11,491 nucleotides of DNA from an uncultured Planctomycetaceae bacterium (GTDB lineage Bacteria > Planctomycetota > Planctomycetia > Planctomycetales > Planctomycetaceae): positions 1 to 11,491 of the forward strand of contig CALJUK010001146.1 of the NCBI GenBank assembly GCA_937975745.1. The letters are read 5' to 3'. Below the pieces are notes generated by a model. The model had not been told where the DNA came from. It saw only the letters and a list, made by a program, of their open reading frames with translations, and made no database searches. Below are positions 1 through 7,322 of this stretch, in pieces; position 1 is the stretch's first letter; each line of letters begins with the position of its first letter. Made by a program: the position numbers and the translations under genes.

Positions 1-172
1 TGAGCATGTACTGCCGATACTGTTGCTGCCGGGCACGGACCGCTCGCTGGTATCTTGAAATTGCGGTGCTACGCGAACGACCGTGCCGACTCCGGCGTGC
101 AGCTTCCGCGTCGTCAGTGACCGACACGACCGCAGCAGAAACCAATAGCAGGCAAATCAGTTTTTTATACAT
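1..172 (-). CDS. Small basic exported protein, 3' end cut off by the window edge
   Basis: The reading frame opens with ATG at 172 and runs off the left edge after 57 codons without a stop. A Shine-Dalgarno GGAGG lies about 6 bases upstream of the ATG. The product starts MYKKLICLLLVSAAVVS, a lysine n-region plus hydrophobic core typical of a signal peptide, with likely cleavage after AEA near residue 24. What follows is strongly basic and rich in Arg, Ser and Gln (RRSRHGRSRS, later RARQQQYRQY). I do not recognise a family. The basic mature part could bind an acidic surface polymer or nucleic acid, but this is a guess. The signal peptide and ribosome binding site make a real gene likely although its end is not visible. 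Confidence 0.6.
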   Translation of the reverse strand, partial: MYKKLICLLLVSAAVVSVTDDAEAARRSRHGRSRSTAISRYQRAVRARQQQYRQYML

Positions 173-321
173 TGGAGCCTCCGAAGTTGCTGGGAGACCT
201 GGAGAATCAGCGGGATTCAAATGGCGCGCAGCAGGTACTGCGTTGAGCGGCCAAATGCGGGGATTCCGCTGGCAAGAGTGTCCGGCACATCTGCGGACAA
301 CGAGCGGTGAGACGCGCCGGC

Positions 322-693
322 CTAAATCCGCCAGACGCAGTTGAGAACCCGCAGTGATCGCAATCCATAGCGATTCAACGAAGCATCGATGCCAGCCAGT
401 CCACACGGCGCAACGACTCCGATCTCCTGGCGGCACGCAGCCTGCTGAGACGCATGCGACTCAGCAGCACTCGCAGGAGCAGATTGCATTTCCCCAACGA
501 GTGCGACGCACTCACAGCGACAGCAGTCGCAAGGGAGTAGTGGACCATGCGAATGAGCCCCTGTCTCTATCGGGACATCCGACCTGCAATGACTGGAAGC
601 GGTACTTTCAGCACAATGGCGATGAAGGCAGCATCCCCATACAGCATGGGTGCCAAGAGAGACAAGCAACAGCAGATGCAGGGCAGTTCGCAT
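322..693 (-). CDS. Cys-rich small exported protein (paralogue 1 of 3 in the window)
   Basis: 123 residues. The frame is open up to 750, but ATG at 693 is preferred: it has GGAGG five bases upstream and starts a clean signal sequence (MRTALHLLLLVSLGTHAVWG). Cysteines follow directly (C21, C22, C27, C36), then a dense central cluster PCDCCRCEC at residues 54-62, then C87, C97 and C119. The protein ends in a short hydrophobic tail RVLNCVWRI. It shares this plan (signal peptide, N-terminal Cys, His-bearing linker, central Cys cluster, tail ending near aromatic-Arg-Leu/Ile) with the proteins at 4155-4610 and 9964-10404. From memory, short proteins like this occur in planctomycetes, sometimes near heavy-metal efflux genes. 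Metal or thiol binding in the envelope is inference; the function is unknown. The cysteine after VWG could be lipidated, but Trp at -2 is a poor lipobox. Confidence 0.62.
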   Translation of the reverse strand: MRTALHLLLLVSLGTHAVWGCCLHRHCAESTASSHCRSDVPIETGAHSHGPLLPCDCCRCECVALVGEMQSAPASAAESHASQQAACRQEIGVVAPCGLAGIDASLNRYGLRSLRVLNCVWRI

Positions 694-721
694 GAGGTCC
701 TCCGACGACTCAACGGTACGA

Positions 722-750
722 ATTATCCGCTCGGTCGTCACAACAGGCAA
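722..750 (-). promoter_or_regulatory. Sigma-70-like promoter for the Cys-rich gene at 322-693
   Basis: On the minus strand, TTGCCT (750-745) and GATAAT (727-722) are separated by exactly 17 bases. The -10 matches the consensus at five of six positions and the -35 at four of six. The predicted transcript start near 715 leaves a short leader of about 22 bases holding the GGAGG ribosome binding site. It is the best housekeeping-type promoter I could find in the window. Confidence 0.45.
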
Positions 751-875
751 TCGCGTTCCATCGACCAGAGGCCAGACGCTCAGAACCGTCCAGGGAAGTC
801 ATGAAACCTGTCGGTTCTGACAGCAAGTGATACACATCCAGGTGCGGCAGTCTGGCATTGAGAAGCAGGAGCCAG

Positions 876-947
876 GGAACAGGAGCCCGCAGAGGAAACA
901 GAGAATGCCGTGTCCGTAACTCTGTTTCCTCTGCGGACTCCTGTTCC
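876..947. repeat. Near-perfect 28-bp inverted repeat (palindrome family 1, copy a), possible terminator of the SulP gene
   Basis: Left arm 876-903 begins GGAACAGGAG and ends AAACAGAG. Right arm 920-947 is its reverse complement at 27 of 28 positions, with a 16-base loop (904-919). It starts 18 bases past the SulP stop codon. No T-run follows on the minus strand, so it is not a classical intrinsic terminator, though such a long hairpin would stall polymerase or protect a 3' end. Related arms occur at 6504-6573 and 7323-7396, so this is a dispersed repeat and not a gene-specific terminator. Confidence 0.85.
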
Positions 948-964
948 ACCACGACAGGTCAGTC

Positions 965-2920
965 TCACGCCGCGTGCCGCTGCGGAATGCTGAATGCCGG
1001 TCGATGACTGGACTGTCCGTGAAACGTTGCGTGCAGCGAGTCCCAGTCGATGACCAGGCGGCCTCCGTATCCTTCGTGTCGCTTTGCCCAGTTGAGCAGC
1101 AGGTCCAGGCAGGCATGGTCGATGTGGGACAAGTGCTGAAAGTCAACATGCACTTCCGAGTCTCCCGGAATCTGTTCCAGTCGGGCCGCCAGTCGAGGCA
1201 AACGAAGAAACGTCGCAGCCCCGGCGATCTTCAGAACCGTCCGTGAGTCGGAGGCCCGCGTTTCCAGCGACACATCCAGGCGGGAGAAGCGATACATCAG
1301 ACGCAACGCGGAAACAGCGAATCCAGCAGCGACTCCGGTCAGCATGTCCGTTGTGACGATTGTCACCAGAGTCACCGCATACACCAGCACTTCACCTCGC
1401 CCGTATTTCAGTAACTGGCGAACGGCCTGCGGATTGACCAGTCGATACCCCATATAGACCAGCATCGCAGCCAGAGCCGCCGTGGGGATCATTCTCAGCA
1501 GAAAGGCCAGCGACGACACGAAGATCAACAGCCACGTTCCGTGCAGGATCGTCGACAGCCGGGTCTTCGCCCCCGCATCGATATTGGCAGCACTGCGTAC
1601 GATCACTCCGGCCATCGGCAGTGCGCCGAGGGCTCCGCAAAGGATGTTTCCGATTCCATGAGCAGTCAGTTCGCGGTCGTAGTTCGTTCGCGACCCTTTC
1701 TGAAGCTGATCAACGGCGGTCGCACAGAACAGAGTCTGGGCACTGGCGACGATGGCGATGACAAGACCGAAGCGAAGCAGCTCGACCGTCGGCACGCGCT
1801 GCCAGCGCGTCAGCGTTGGAAACCGCATTTCATTCCAGAGATTGTCCGGAACGTTGACTGACAGCACGGGCAGTTGCAGCAGCGAAGACACAGCCGCCAC
1901 AGAGACGATCGCCACCAGCGGTGCGGGAATCTTCTTCAGTCGCTCGGGAGCAAACCGGCTCCACGCCAGCAGGATCGCCATCGTCAGCAGTCCGACCTTC
2001 GCGGCCCACGAATGATCTTTGAGCGCGGTCTGCAACTCATGCAGCGACTCTCCAGCCGAGAGGGACGACTGCCGGGCAGCGAGGACGTCACCTGTCTGGA
2101 GGTTCTGGATTGAACTACCAATCTGTTGCCGTGCCTGAGCGGTCAGGTCTCGCAGGGCCTTCTGGCCAGCGAGGCCCGACGCCGATTCACGACTCAGAGC
2201 CTCCGCCATCAGATCGATCTGTCCTGCGATGTTCTGTTGCCGAAGCAGCATTTCCGGCTCCACTCCGCCGCCGGCTGAAGACGTTGTGGAACTCTGATCG
2301 TTCAGCGACGACGCGATCCGGGTGACGTCCGTGTGCAGCGCACGAGCCTGGTTGAGCAACTGCAGGCGGACCCGCCGCTGATCCGCGTTCTGCCAGTCCG
2401 GTATGGTCAGTCCCTTTTGAAATGCCTCGGGCATGGTCGCAATGTTGGCGAGGCCGCTCTTTCTGGGAGCATCGTCCACCATGACATGGACCTGACTGCA
2501 CAGGATCAGGACCCCGATCCCGGCCAGCATTCCCTGGACGACTGCGGGGGAAACGGCCCGGAACCCCTGTCCGAGGCGCAGCAACCCGGCCATCAACTGA
2601 AAACATCCCGCGATCAGCACGGCAATGCCGAGCGACTCCCAACCGAACGATTGGACGAATTCATACATGAGAACGGTGAGTCCGGCCGCTGGTCCGCTGA
2701 CCTGCAGCGGGGCTCCGGCAAAGAACCCGACAACGATGCCACCGACAATGCCGGTCACCAGTCCAGCGGCCACGGGAACTCCGGAAGCAATGGCGATCCC
2801 CATGCACAGCGGCAGGGCGACCAGAAACACAACGACTGACGCGAACGCGTCCTGCCGCGGAGCAGACAGCAGCGAGGGAGCTGCTCCACGTTGATTCGAA
2901 TCGCCCCGATAGACGTTCAT
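965..2920 (-). CDS. SulP-family inorganic anion transporter with C-terminal STAS domain and a large inserted loop
   Basis: 651 residues from ATG 2920, which has AGGAG about 7 bases upstream. An in-frame extension to 3148 is hydrophilic and unlike SulP. Inner-membrane carrier of the SLC26A/SulP type; bicarbonate or sulfate are the likely substrates. Visible landmarks are the first membrane segment with VALPLCMGIAIASG (about 33-46), VSGPAAGL (74-81), SQVHVMVD (142-149), the core FCATAVDQL...GSRTNYDREL (398-417), GALPMAGVIVRSAANIDAGAKTRLS (432-456) and LHGTWLL (459-465). A STAS domain spans about 548-635, with LSHIDHACLDLL (597-608). Residues about 170-302 are a hydrophilic, helix-prone insert rich in Gln, Ala and Ser between two membrane segments; ordinary SulP proteins have a short loop there. 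No carbonic anhydrase gene is adjacent. Family assignment is secure; substrate is not. Confidence 0.93.
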   Translation of the reverse strand: MNVYRGDSNQRGAAPSLLSAPRQDAFASVVVFLVALPLCMGIAIASGVPVAAGLVTGIVGGIVVGFFAGAPLQVSGPAAGLTVLMYEFVQSFGWESLGIAVLIAGCFQLMAGLLRLGQGFRAVSPAVVQGMLAGIGVLILCSQVHVMVDDAPRKSGLANIATMPEAFQKGLTIPDWQNADQRRVRLQLLNQARALHTDVTRIASSLNDQSSTTSSAGGGVEPEMLLRQQNIAGQIDLMAEALSRESASGLAGQKALRDLTAQARQQIGSSIQNLQTGDVLAARQSSLSAGESLHELQTALKDHSWAAKVGLLTMAILLAWSRFAPERLKKIPAPLVAIVSVAAVSSLLQLPVLSVNVPDNLWNEMRFPTLTRWQRVPTVELLRFGLVIAIVASAQTLFCATAVDQLQKGSRTNYDRELTAHGIGNILCGALGALPMAGVIVRSAANIDAGAKTRLSTILHGTWLLIFVSSLAFLLRMIPTAALAAMLVYMGYRLVNPQAVRQLLKYGRGEVLVYAVTLVTIVTTDMLTGVAAGFAVSALRLMYRFSRLDVSLETRASDSRTVLKIAGAATFLRLPRLAARLEQIPGDSEVHVDFQHLSHIDHACLDLLLNWAKRHEGYGGRLVIDWDSLHATFHGQSSHRPAFSIPQRHAA

Positions 2921-3074
2921 GACCTCACTCCTGAAGATCGACCGCGTGCTGCGGCCGGAATGATCGACATGCCTCGCAGGCAGCCCGGCCGAGCCCATGG
3001 CCGGACTGCGCGAGGTGACCCAACTGCTTCTGGTCGTCGGCTTCCATCGCTGACGGTCACCGACGGGAAACAAC

Positions 3075-3209
3075 TCACTTGCTGCAGCTCGAACAACTGC
3101 TTCCGCCGTCGTAGCTGTCGCCGTAACCACCTCCACCAGTTGACGCACAGCCGACGGCGAATGTGCAGGTGGCGGCGAGCAGCAGTGTCCAGAATGCGAA
3201 CTTCTTCAT
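3075..3209 (-). CDS. 44-residue lipoprotein-like Gly/Ser/Cys peptide
   Basis: ATG at 3209 starts MKKFAFWTLLLAATCTFAVGC, a textbook bacterial export signal ending in AVGC that can be read as a lipobox, with C21 as the lipidated residue. The rest is short: GGGGYGDSYDGGSS, then CSSCSK and a TGA stop at 3077-3075. AAAGGGAGA lies 8-14 bases upstream as ribosome binding site. It sits 154 bases upstream of SulP on the same strand, so the two could be co-transcribed. The terminal CxxC could bind metal or form a disulfide. Tiny Gly-rich lipoproteins of this shape are common and poorly characterised. I assign no function, but the signal sequence and ribosome binding site make chance unlikely. Confidence 0.6.
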   Translation of the reverse strand: MKKFAFWTLLLAATCTFAVGCASTGGGGYGDSYDGGSSCSSCSK

Positions 3210-3346
3210 CTCTCGATCTCCCTTTCATGGGAAAGCAGGAACGCGCGGCCTGATCCATTCAGACCACATCAGGAGTGGAGTACCGGCATGACAGACATCG
3301 CCATTGCCGGGCCGTGGATTTCCGGTCAATCATCCGTTGCCACAAC

Positions 3347-3877
3347 TCATCCGAGCCCCAGCGAAAGGGCTGCGGGAACCGATATCGAATGCCGCGACGG
3401 CTCGGTGACCGTGCGTTTGCGAACTCCTGCAACAAGAGTTGCCAGGACTCCGCCGTACAGAATGGTTTCATCTGCTCCGGACAGGCCGACCCAGTGTTCG
3501 AGCAGAACCGGCTTGTGGGCCGCGTAAACCCACAGCCGCTGTCCCTGTTCCTGCAGCCGCAGCCGAGCACAGGTGAGCCAGCCGGTCTCGTCAGGCTGAT
3601 CCGCGTTGATCAGCACGAGGTCCGCGCGAAAGCTGGCGGCGCGTTCGGCCAGAGCAGTCGAAGATTCAGACCTCGCGACAAGGACCCCGTGATCCTGAAA
3701 CAGTGAATTCAGGCACGCGAATACCTCGTCGCGGACGTCAAGAATGAGAACGCGCCGAATCGGGGCGCCTCTGATGCTTAACCGGGAATGAACCCCGGAG
3801 CCGGTGTCACTTCGAACGTGACCGAGGCTCCGCAGGAAGCCGGTCAAACTTTGAGTCGTCAGGAAAGACCTGCGCAT
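3347..3877 (-). CDS. Degenerate receiver-like (CheY-fold) protein lacking the phosphoacceptor Asp
   Basis: 176 residues from ATG 3877, with GAAAGG about 8 bases upstream. Residues about 41-152 follow the receiver alternation: beta-1 RRVLILDV (41-48), beta-3 ADLVLINADQPDETGW (85-100), beta-4 RLWVYAAHK (114-122), and GADETILYGG (134-143) at beta-5. In a typical receiver beta-3 reads D-L-V-L-L-D-x-x-M-P-x-x-x-G. Here Asn91 stands where the phosphorylated Asp should be, four residues before Pro95. Only one acidic residue (Asp47) remains of the usual pair, and the beta-5 Lys is replaced (Tyr141). Such pseudo-receivers act as phosphorylation-independent binding modules. There is no output domain; the 40-residue N-terminal and 20-residue C-terminal tails look unstructured. 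It lies 137 bases upstream of the lipoprotein-like gene. The fold call rests on pattern only and needs structure prediction. Confidence 0.6.
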   Translation of the reverse strand: MRRSFLTTQSLTGFLRSLGHVRSDTGSGVHSRLSIRGAPIRRVLILDVRDEVFACLNSLFQDHGVLVARSESSTALAERAASFRADLVLINADQPDETGWLTCARLRLQEQGQRLWVYAAHKPVLLEHWVGLSGADETILYGGVLATLVAGVRKRTVTEPSRHSISVPAALSLGLG

Positions 3878-4154
3878 GGTAAAGACCTTTCTACGGACTG
3901 TGTCTGTTGGATTTGGAGAGGGGTCGCGCGACGTCGATGTCTCATGCGGCCTGGAAAAACGACCACGCAGACGAGACGGGTGCTACTCGTTCCGTGCGCG
4001 CGGTTCCGTCGGCCACGCAGGGACGGGGCTGCCACGCATACCGCGTGTCACGGCGTAGAACGATTGCGTCAACGTTCAATCAGTGGTTGCAGAGCCGTCG
4101 GCCAGTACGCACTGGAAGCGACTGGTGGCCGGACGCAAGCTGCGGCTGTTCAGA

Positions 4155-4610
4155 TCACAGCCTGAACCGGCACAGGCGAACGCAGCATTCGAGTGACCGC
4201 ACAGAGCAGCGGCGGTCACATTCCACGAAACGGGATGACGGAGCACTCTCGCCGACAACGTCGTACGAACTGGTCGCTGCGTGCTCAACAGACGGCAACG
4301 CGGAACGCCCGCGTGGACTGGCGTGCGCGGCGGCGACAGTGTCGAAATTCAGGACGCAGCAACTGCAGGAGCAGGGCTCGCCCGGTGGCACAGCACCATG
4401 GTTGCCGCGACTCGGAGAGATCGAAGGCAGGCTGTCAGAGCGTGTCTCAGACTCGCAGCTCGTGCAGGCAGACTGACAGCAGCCCGCGACGGAACAGAAC
4501 TCCGCACACTCAGTACATTCAACTCCGGCTTTCAGAGCCGGCAGGCAGCACATCCAGACCGACAGGCAAACAGCCTGCAAAGTCTTTCGAGTGAGTGCTG
4601 CCGTGAACAT
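4155..4610 (-). CDS. Cys-rich exported protein (paralogue 2 of 3)
   Basis: 151 residues from ATG 4610, with AGGAAG about 8 bases upstream. The frame is open to 4685, but the added residues would precede the signal sequence. Residues 1-28 (LQAVCLSVWMCCLPALKA) form a Cys-containing hydrophobic stretch consistent with a signal peptide. Next are an N-terminal cluster (C32, C35, C39, C44, C45, C49, C52), a linker, a central cluster EPCSCSCCVLNF (78-89), and a C-terminal part with CDRRC and SLECCVRLCRFRL. About 20 of 151 residues are Cys. The layout parallels the proteins at 322-693 and 9964-10404, including the tail ending in aromatic-Arg-Leu. The neighbour on the plus strand is the His-rich exported protein, transcribed divergently. 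Its function is unknown; metal binding in the envelope is a guess. Confidence 0.52.
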   Translation of the reverse strand: MFTAALTRKTLQAVCLSVWMCCLPALKAGVECTECAEFCSVAGCCQSACTSCESETRSDSLPSISPSRGNHGAVPPGEPCSCSCCVLNFDTVAAAHASPRGRSALPSVEHAATSSYDVVGESAPSSRFVECDRRCSVRSLECCVRLCRFRL

Positions 4611-4898
4611 GACGTCGCTTCCTGCTTCGTTCGACTGTTGGTCCGGTACTGTGAGAAGAGAGTCCTGAACAGAGTGCCGTTTCAATTGTCATCGGCCATG
4701 TGCAACAACAAAGTCCAACGGAATCCGGCAGGAGTTGCACGACCCGGCAACAGCACCCTGTTCATGGCGTTATTGTGAGGCGATAATGCGCAAGGATGTG
4801 GGGTCGCTTCCGCAGCAACGCGGACACCCGCATGAAGAAGGATCGCAACGTTCGGCAGGATCGCCTTCAGACGCTTCCTTAGCACAGGAGAGACGATC

Positions 4899-5291
4899 AT
4901 GACCAGATACCTTTTGACGGGGTTGTTGGCGGCAACTCTGTCGACATGGCTGCTGACAGAAAACGCGGCAGCGGATCACAGGAGTTGCGACTACGGATAC
5001 TCCATCCGTTCCTACTCCGCCGTACCGGCGGCTGCGTCCGGAGTTCAGCGACTGTCGAGCGTTCGCTACTACTATCCGCAGACGTATTACTACTCGTATG
5101 GAGTGCCCTATTACCTGGGCCACCACCATCATTATTACGGCCACCATCACAGTGGGGTGCGTCTCAGCATCGGCGTCGGTCACCACGGCTATAGTCACCA
5201 TGGCTACGGCGGCCATTATGGTGGCCATCACTTCGGCGGGCACCGTTTTGGTGGACATCACTTCGGGGGCCATCATTCCGGCCACCACTGA
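4899..5291 (+). CDS. Secreted His/Tyr/Gly-rich protein with GGHHF-type repeats
   Basis: 130 residues from ATG 4899, with AGGAGA about 7 bases upstream. Residues 1-25 form a signal peptide, with likely cleavage after AAA before DH. Residues 57-80 are Tyr-rich (RYYYP, TYYYSYG, PYYLG) and run into HHHHYYGHHH. The C-terminal third is a low-complexity repeat of Gly-Gly-His-His/Arg-Phe units (GGHHFGGHRFGGHHFGGHH) ending in GHH. I count 22 histidines, 21 of them after residue 74, and a single Cys (C30). Such tracts bind Ni, Zn or Cu in known metal-storage or scavenging proteins. An alternative is a structural envelope protein, since Tyr/Gly/His-rich exported proteins are common in planctomycetes. 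It is the only convincing complete plus-strand gene left of the recombinase, and it converges on the TPR gene with 99 bases between the stops. Confidence 0.72.
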   Translation: MTRYLLTGLLAATLSTWLLTENAAADHRSCDYGYSIRSYSAVPAAASGVQRLSSVRYYYPQTYYYSYGVPYYLGHHHHYYGHHHSGVRLSIGVGHHGYSHHGYGGHYGGHHFGGHRFGGHHFGGHHSGHH

Positions 5292-5390
5292 TTCTCTTCA
5301 CGACCCGCAGTCCCCGACCGCAGGCACGTCACACGCCGGTGACTGCACACTCTGGCGGGCGCAACTGCGAAAAGGATTTCCCGGCCGAAC

Positions 5391-6425
5391 CTAAACACCT
5401 TTGTCGACCGGCGGCTCGCGGTAGGGCTGCCGGTCCTCATAGAGCTGGAGCCGTTTTTGAATGGCAGCCTTCCGTTCGTCGTCGGCGATCTCGATGGCCT
5501 CTCTGGCCCGGGAGACAGCCTGTTCGAACTGACCACTCTCTGCATGAGCTGCGGCCAGTGTGTCAAGGAAACCGGCATCTTGAAAACCGGCCAGTTCGCT
5601 GGCCTTCGTGGCCAGCCGTACTGCTTCCGCACCATCGCGATAATGCTCTTCCGGACACGCGGCCAGCAGCCACGCCAGATTGTTCAAGGCACGGGCGAAG
5701 TTCCCATCAATCTCGATCGCCCGGCGAAAGTTCCGATAGGCCTTCGTGTACTCGCCCAGTTCGAGTCTCGCGGAACCTCCCGCTTCCCAGGCGGGTGCGA
5801 ACTTCGGATCGATTTCAATCGCCGCATTGAAATCCGCAAGCGCCGGCTCAGTCAGGTCTTTCATCTGCCGGGCCAGTCCACGGTTGACGAACACACCCGG
5901 ATGCTTCACGCCGCCGTCAATCACGAGAGTGAAGTCGGCAATGGCCTCATCGACTTTCCCGAGCTGTCGCCAGGCATTCCCGCGGTCATTGGCTGCCGCC
6001 AGATTCTTCTCATCGCGTTTGAGGGCTTCTGAAAAGTCGTCGACCGCAGTTTCATGCTGCCCCAGAGCAACGCGCGCGATTCCACGTTCATGGAACGTCT
6101 GCGACGACGGTTCGGCATCGACCTTTGCGTCAAAGTGTTCAATCGCCACGGCAACGGGCACGACGTCTGTCTCATGAATCCATCCCTTCGCAGCAGCAAC
6201 CCAACGCCACGGACCATTCTCGTCTGACACCTCAAGCACAGCACCGAGAGGCCGACGCGTCACAATCGTTTGACCGGACTTCAGTTCGGCATCCCAGGTG
6301 ATCACCATCACTCGATTGTCCGGCAGTTCCGGCGGAGCCGGTGGCGCATCCTGTGCGCAAATCGGAATGCCCGGAATCCCGCATGACAGGCAGACGACAA
6401 TCAGATACAGGGAAGAACGGAACAT
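5391..6425 (-). CDS. Exported SH3-like plus TPR-repeat protein
   Basis: 344 residues from ATG 6425, which has AGGAG about 9 bases upstream and begins the signal sequence MFRSSLYLIVVCLSCGIPG; the open frame to 6461 adds a non-hydrophobic extension. The mature N-terminus is Pro-rich (DAPPAPPELPDNR). Residues about 36-90 look like a bacterial SH3-like domain (small beta barrel, with TRRPLGAVLEVSDENGPWRWV and GWIHETDVVP). Five to six tetratricopeptide repeats follow from about 107 to 314, with canonical positions such as RGIARVALGQHETAVDDFSEAL, RGNAWRQLGKVDEAIADF and RGLARQ...ALADFNAAIEIDP. It ends in RLQLYEDRQPYRE, a tail I associate with planctomycete TPR proteins. As last gene of the ABC operon it may be an envelope scaffold or adaptor for the exporter, which is inference. 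Family call is firm, role unknown. Confidence 0.85.
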   Translation of the reverse strand: MFRSSLYLIVVCLSCGIPGIPICAQDAPPAPPELPDNRVMVITWDAELKSGQTIVTRRPLGAVLEVSDENGPWRWVAAAKGWIHETDVVPVAVAIEHFDAKVDAEPSSQTFHERGIARVALGQHETAVDDFSEALKRDEKNLAAANDRGNAWRQLGKVDEAIADFTLVIDGGVKHPGVFVNRGLARQMKDLTEPALADFNAAIEIDPKFAPAWEAGGSARLELGEYTKAYRNFRRAIEIDGNFARALNNLAWLLAACPEEHYRDGAEAVRLATKASELAGFQDAGFLDTLAAAHAESGQFEQAVSRAREAIEIADDERKAAIQKRLQLYEDRQPYREPPVDKGV

Positions 6426-6503
6426 GATCGATTGCTCCTGACGGATGGCTGATTGAATCAATTTTGTTCTGCCTCAGCCACGGGGCAAAGTCAAGACGGC
6501 TCA

Positions 6504-6573
6504 AACAGAAGCACGCAGAGAGAACAGAGACAACATCATGAAATCACTCTGTTCCTTCCGTTTTATCCTGTTC
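6504..6573. repeat. Imperfect inverted repeat (palindrome family 1, copy b) between the ABC ATPase and TPR genes
   Basis: The left arm runs 6504-6529 and ends GAGAACAGAG; the right arm runs 6547-6573 and starts CTCTGTTCCTTCCGTTTT. The inner eight bases pair perfectly (AACAGAG core) and the outer part pairs partly. The right arm is nearly identical to that of the copy at 7369-7396, showing common descent. It lies 21 bases past the ATPase stop and would form a hairpin in the operon transcript. Confidence 0.7.
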
Positions 6574-6593
6574 ACATCACGCGCACGTCGCGC

Positions 6594-7280
6594 TCAGGCG
6601 GCTTTCGTCGCGGCAGTTGCCTCGCTCACAACACCGTTCACGAGTCGCAATGTTCGGGTCGCATAACCGGCAGCGAACTCGTCGTGAGTCACCATCACGA
6701 TGGTGCGTCCTTCGGCGTTGAAGCTGGACAGGTAGTCCATCGCGATTTCCCGTGAGTCCGGATCGAGATTCCCGGTCGGCTCATCCGCCAGAATGATCTG
6801 CGGGTCGTTGGCCAGTGTGCGTGCCAGGGCGACTCGCTGCTGCTGCCCCTGACTGAGTTCCGCAGGGCGATGCTCCAGTCGATCGGACAGACCGACACGT
6901 TCGAGCAGTTCGCTGGCGCGTTCCCGCTGCGCCTCGGCCGACCGCCCCGCGAGGCTCAGCGGAACCTGCACGTTTTCCACGGCGCTCAGCCACGGAATCA
7001 GATTGAACGACTGAAACACAAAGCCAATGCGTTCCAGACGCAACCGTGTGCGATCGGCGACCGACAGGTAGTAGAGCGAATCTTCGCCGAGCAGAATTCG
7101 CCCGGACGTCGGAGCCAGCATGCCGCCCAGCATCGACAGCAGAGTCGTCTTGCCGCTGCCGCTGGGGCCGACAAGAGCAACAAATTCCCCCTCAGCGAGT
7201 GACAATGACGAGTCTGCCAGAGCCGTCACTGTCTGGCCTCGCCGTTCGTAGGTCTTTGAAACATCTTCCAGTTGGTACAT
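6594..7280 (-). CDS. ABC transporter ATP-binding protein, LolD/MacB type
   Basis: 228 residues from ATG 7280 (MYQLEDVSKTYERRG). This is the normal start for the family; the long open frame back to 7637 overlaps the permease gene and reads as nonsense. All nucleotide-binding motifs are present: Walker A GPSGSGKTT (38-46), Q-loop Gln90 in FVFQSFNLIPWLSAVENV, signature LSQGQQQR (142-149), Walker B IILADEP (162-168), D-loop GNLD and switch His199 in VMVTHD. The length and the FNLIPWLSAVENV stretch fit the LolD/MacB/FtsE group, which pairs with FtsX-fold permeases and performs mechanotransmission or lipoprotein and substrate extrusion rather than channel-type import. Its partner is the permease just upstream (7426-8655). 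No other ATPase lies in the window. Residue 220 onward is a low-complexity Ala/Thr tail. High confidence. Confidence 0.95.
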   Translation of the reverse strand: MYQLEDVSKTYERRGQTVTALADSSLSLAEGEFVALVGPSGSGKTTLLSMLGGMLAPTSGRILLGEDSLYYLSVADRTRLRLERIGFVFQSFNLIPWLSAVENVQVPLSLAGRSAEAQRERASELLERVGLSDRLEHRPAELSQGQQQRVALARTLANDPQIILADEPTGNLDPDSREIAMDYLSSFNAEGRTIVMVTHDEFAAGYATRTLRLVNGVVSEATAATKAA

Positions 7281-7322
7281 TGCGATGACTTTCCATGTCG
7301 AAGGATTATTGGTGTCCAGGTT

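Noticed and set aside
2921..3148. N-terminal extension of the SulP frame to ATG 3148.
   Set aside because: The added 76 residues are hydrophilic and Arg/Ser-rich, overlap the small lipoprotein-like gene, and lack a good ribosome binding site, unlike ATG 2920.
3249..3273. CCTGAT/ATCAGG hairpin upstream of the small lipoprotein-like gene.
   Set aside because: The six-base stem with a 13-base loop is too weak to separate from chance, and it has no T-run.
3878..4154. Overlapping short frames in the gap between the second Cys-rich gene and the pseudo-receiver gene.
   Set aside because: They are arginine-rich, contradictory frames without ribosome binding sites. The gap most likely holds the promoter of the pseudo-receiver gene, but no clear -35/-10 pair was found.
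4759..4787. GATAAT box (4782-4787) as promoter of the His-rich gene.
   Set aside because: The -10 match is good, but the sequence 17 bases upstream (TGTTCA) is a poor -35, and the leader would be over 100 bases long. It is not reported as a feature.
4682..4900. Minus-strand 72-codon frame between the divergent Cys-rich and His-rich genes.
   Set aside because: It has no signal sequence or family resemblance, and it overlaps the likely promoter region and the ribosome binding site of the His-rich gene.
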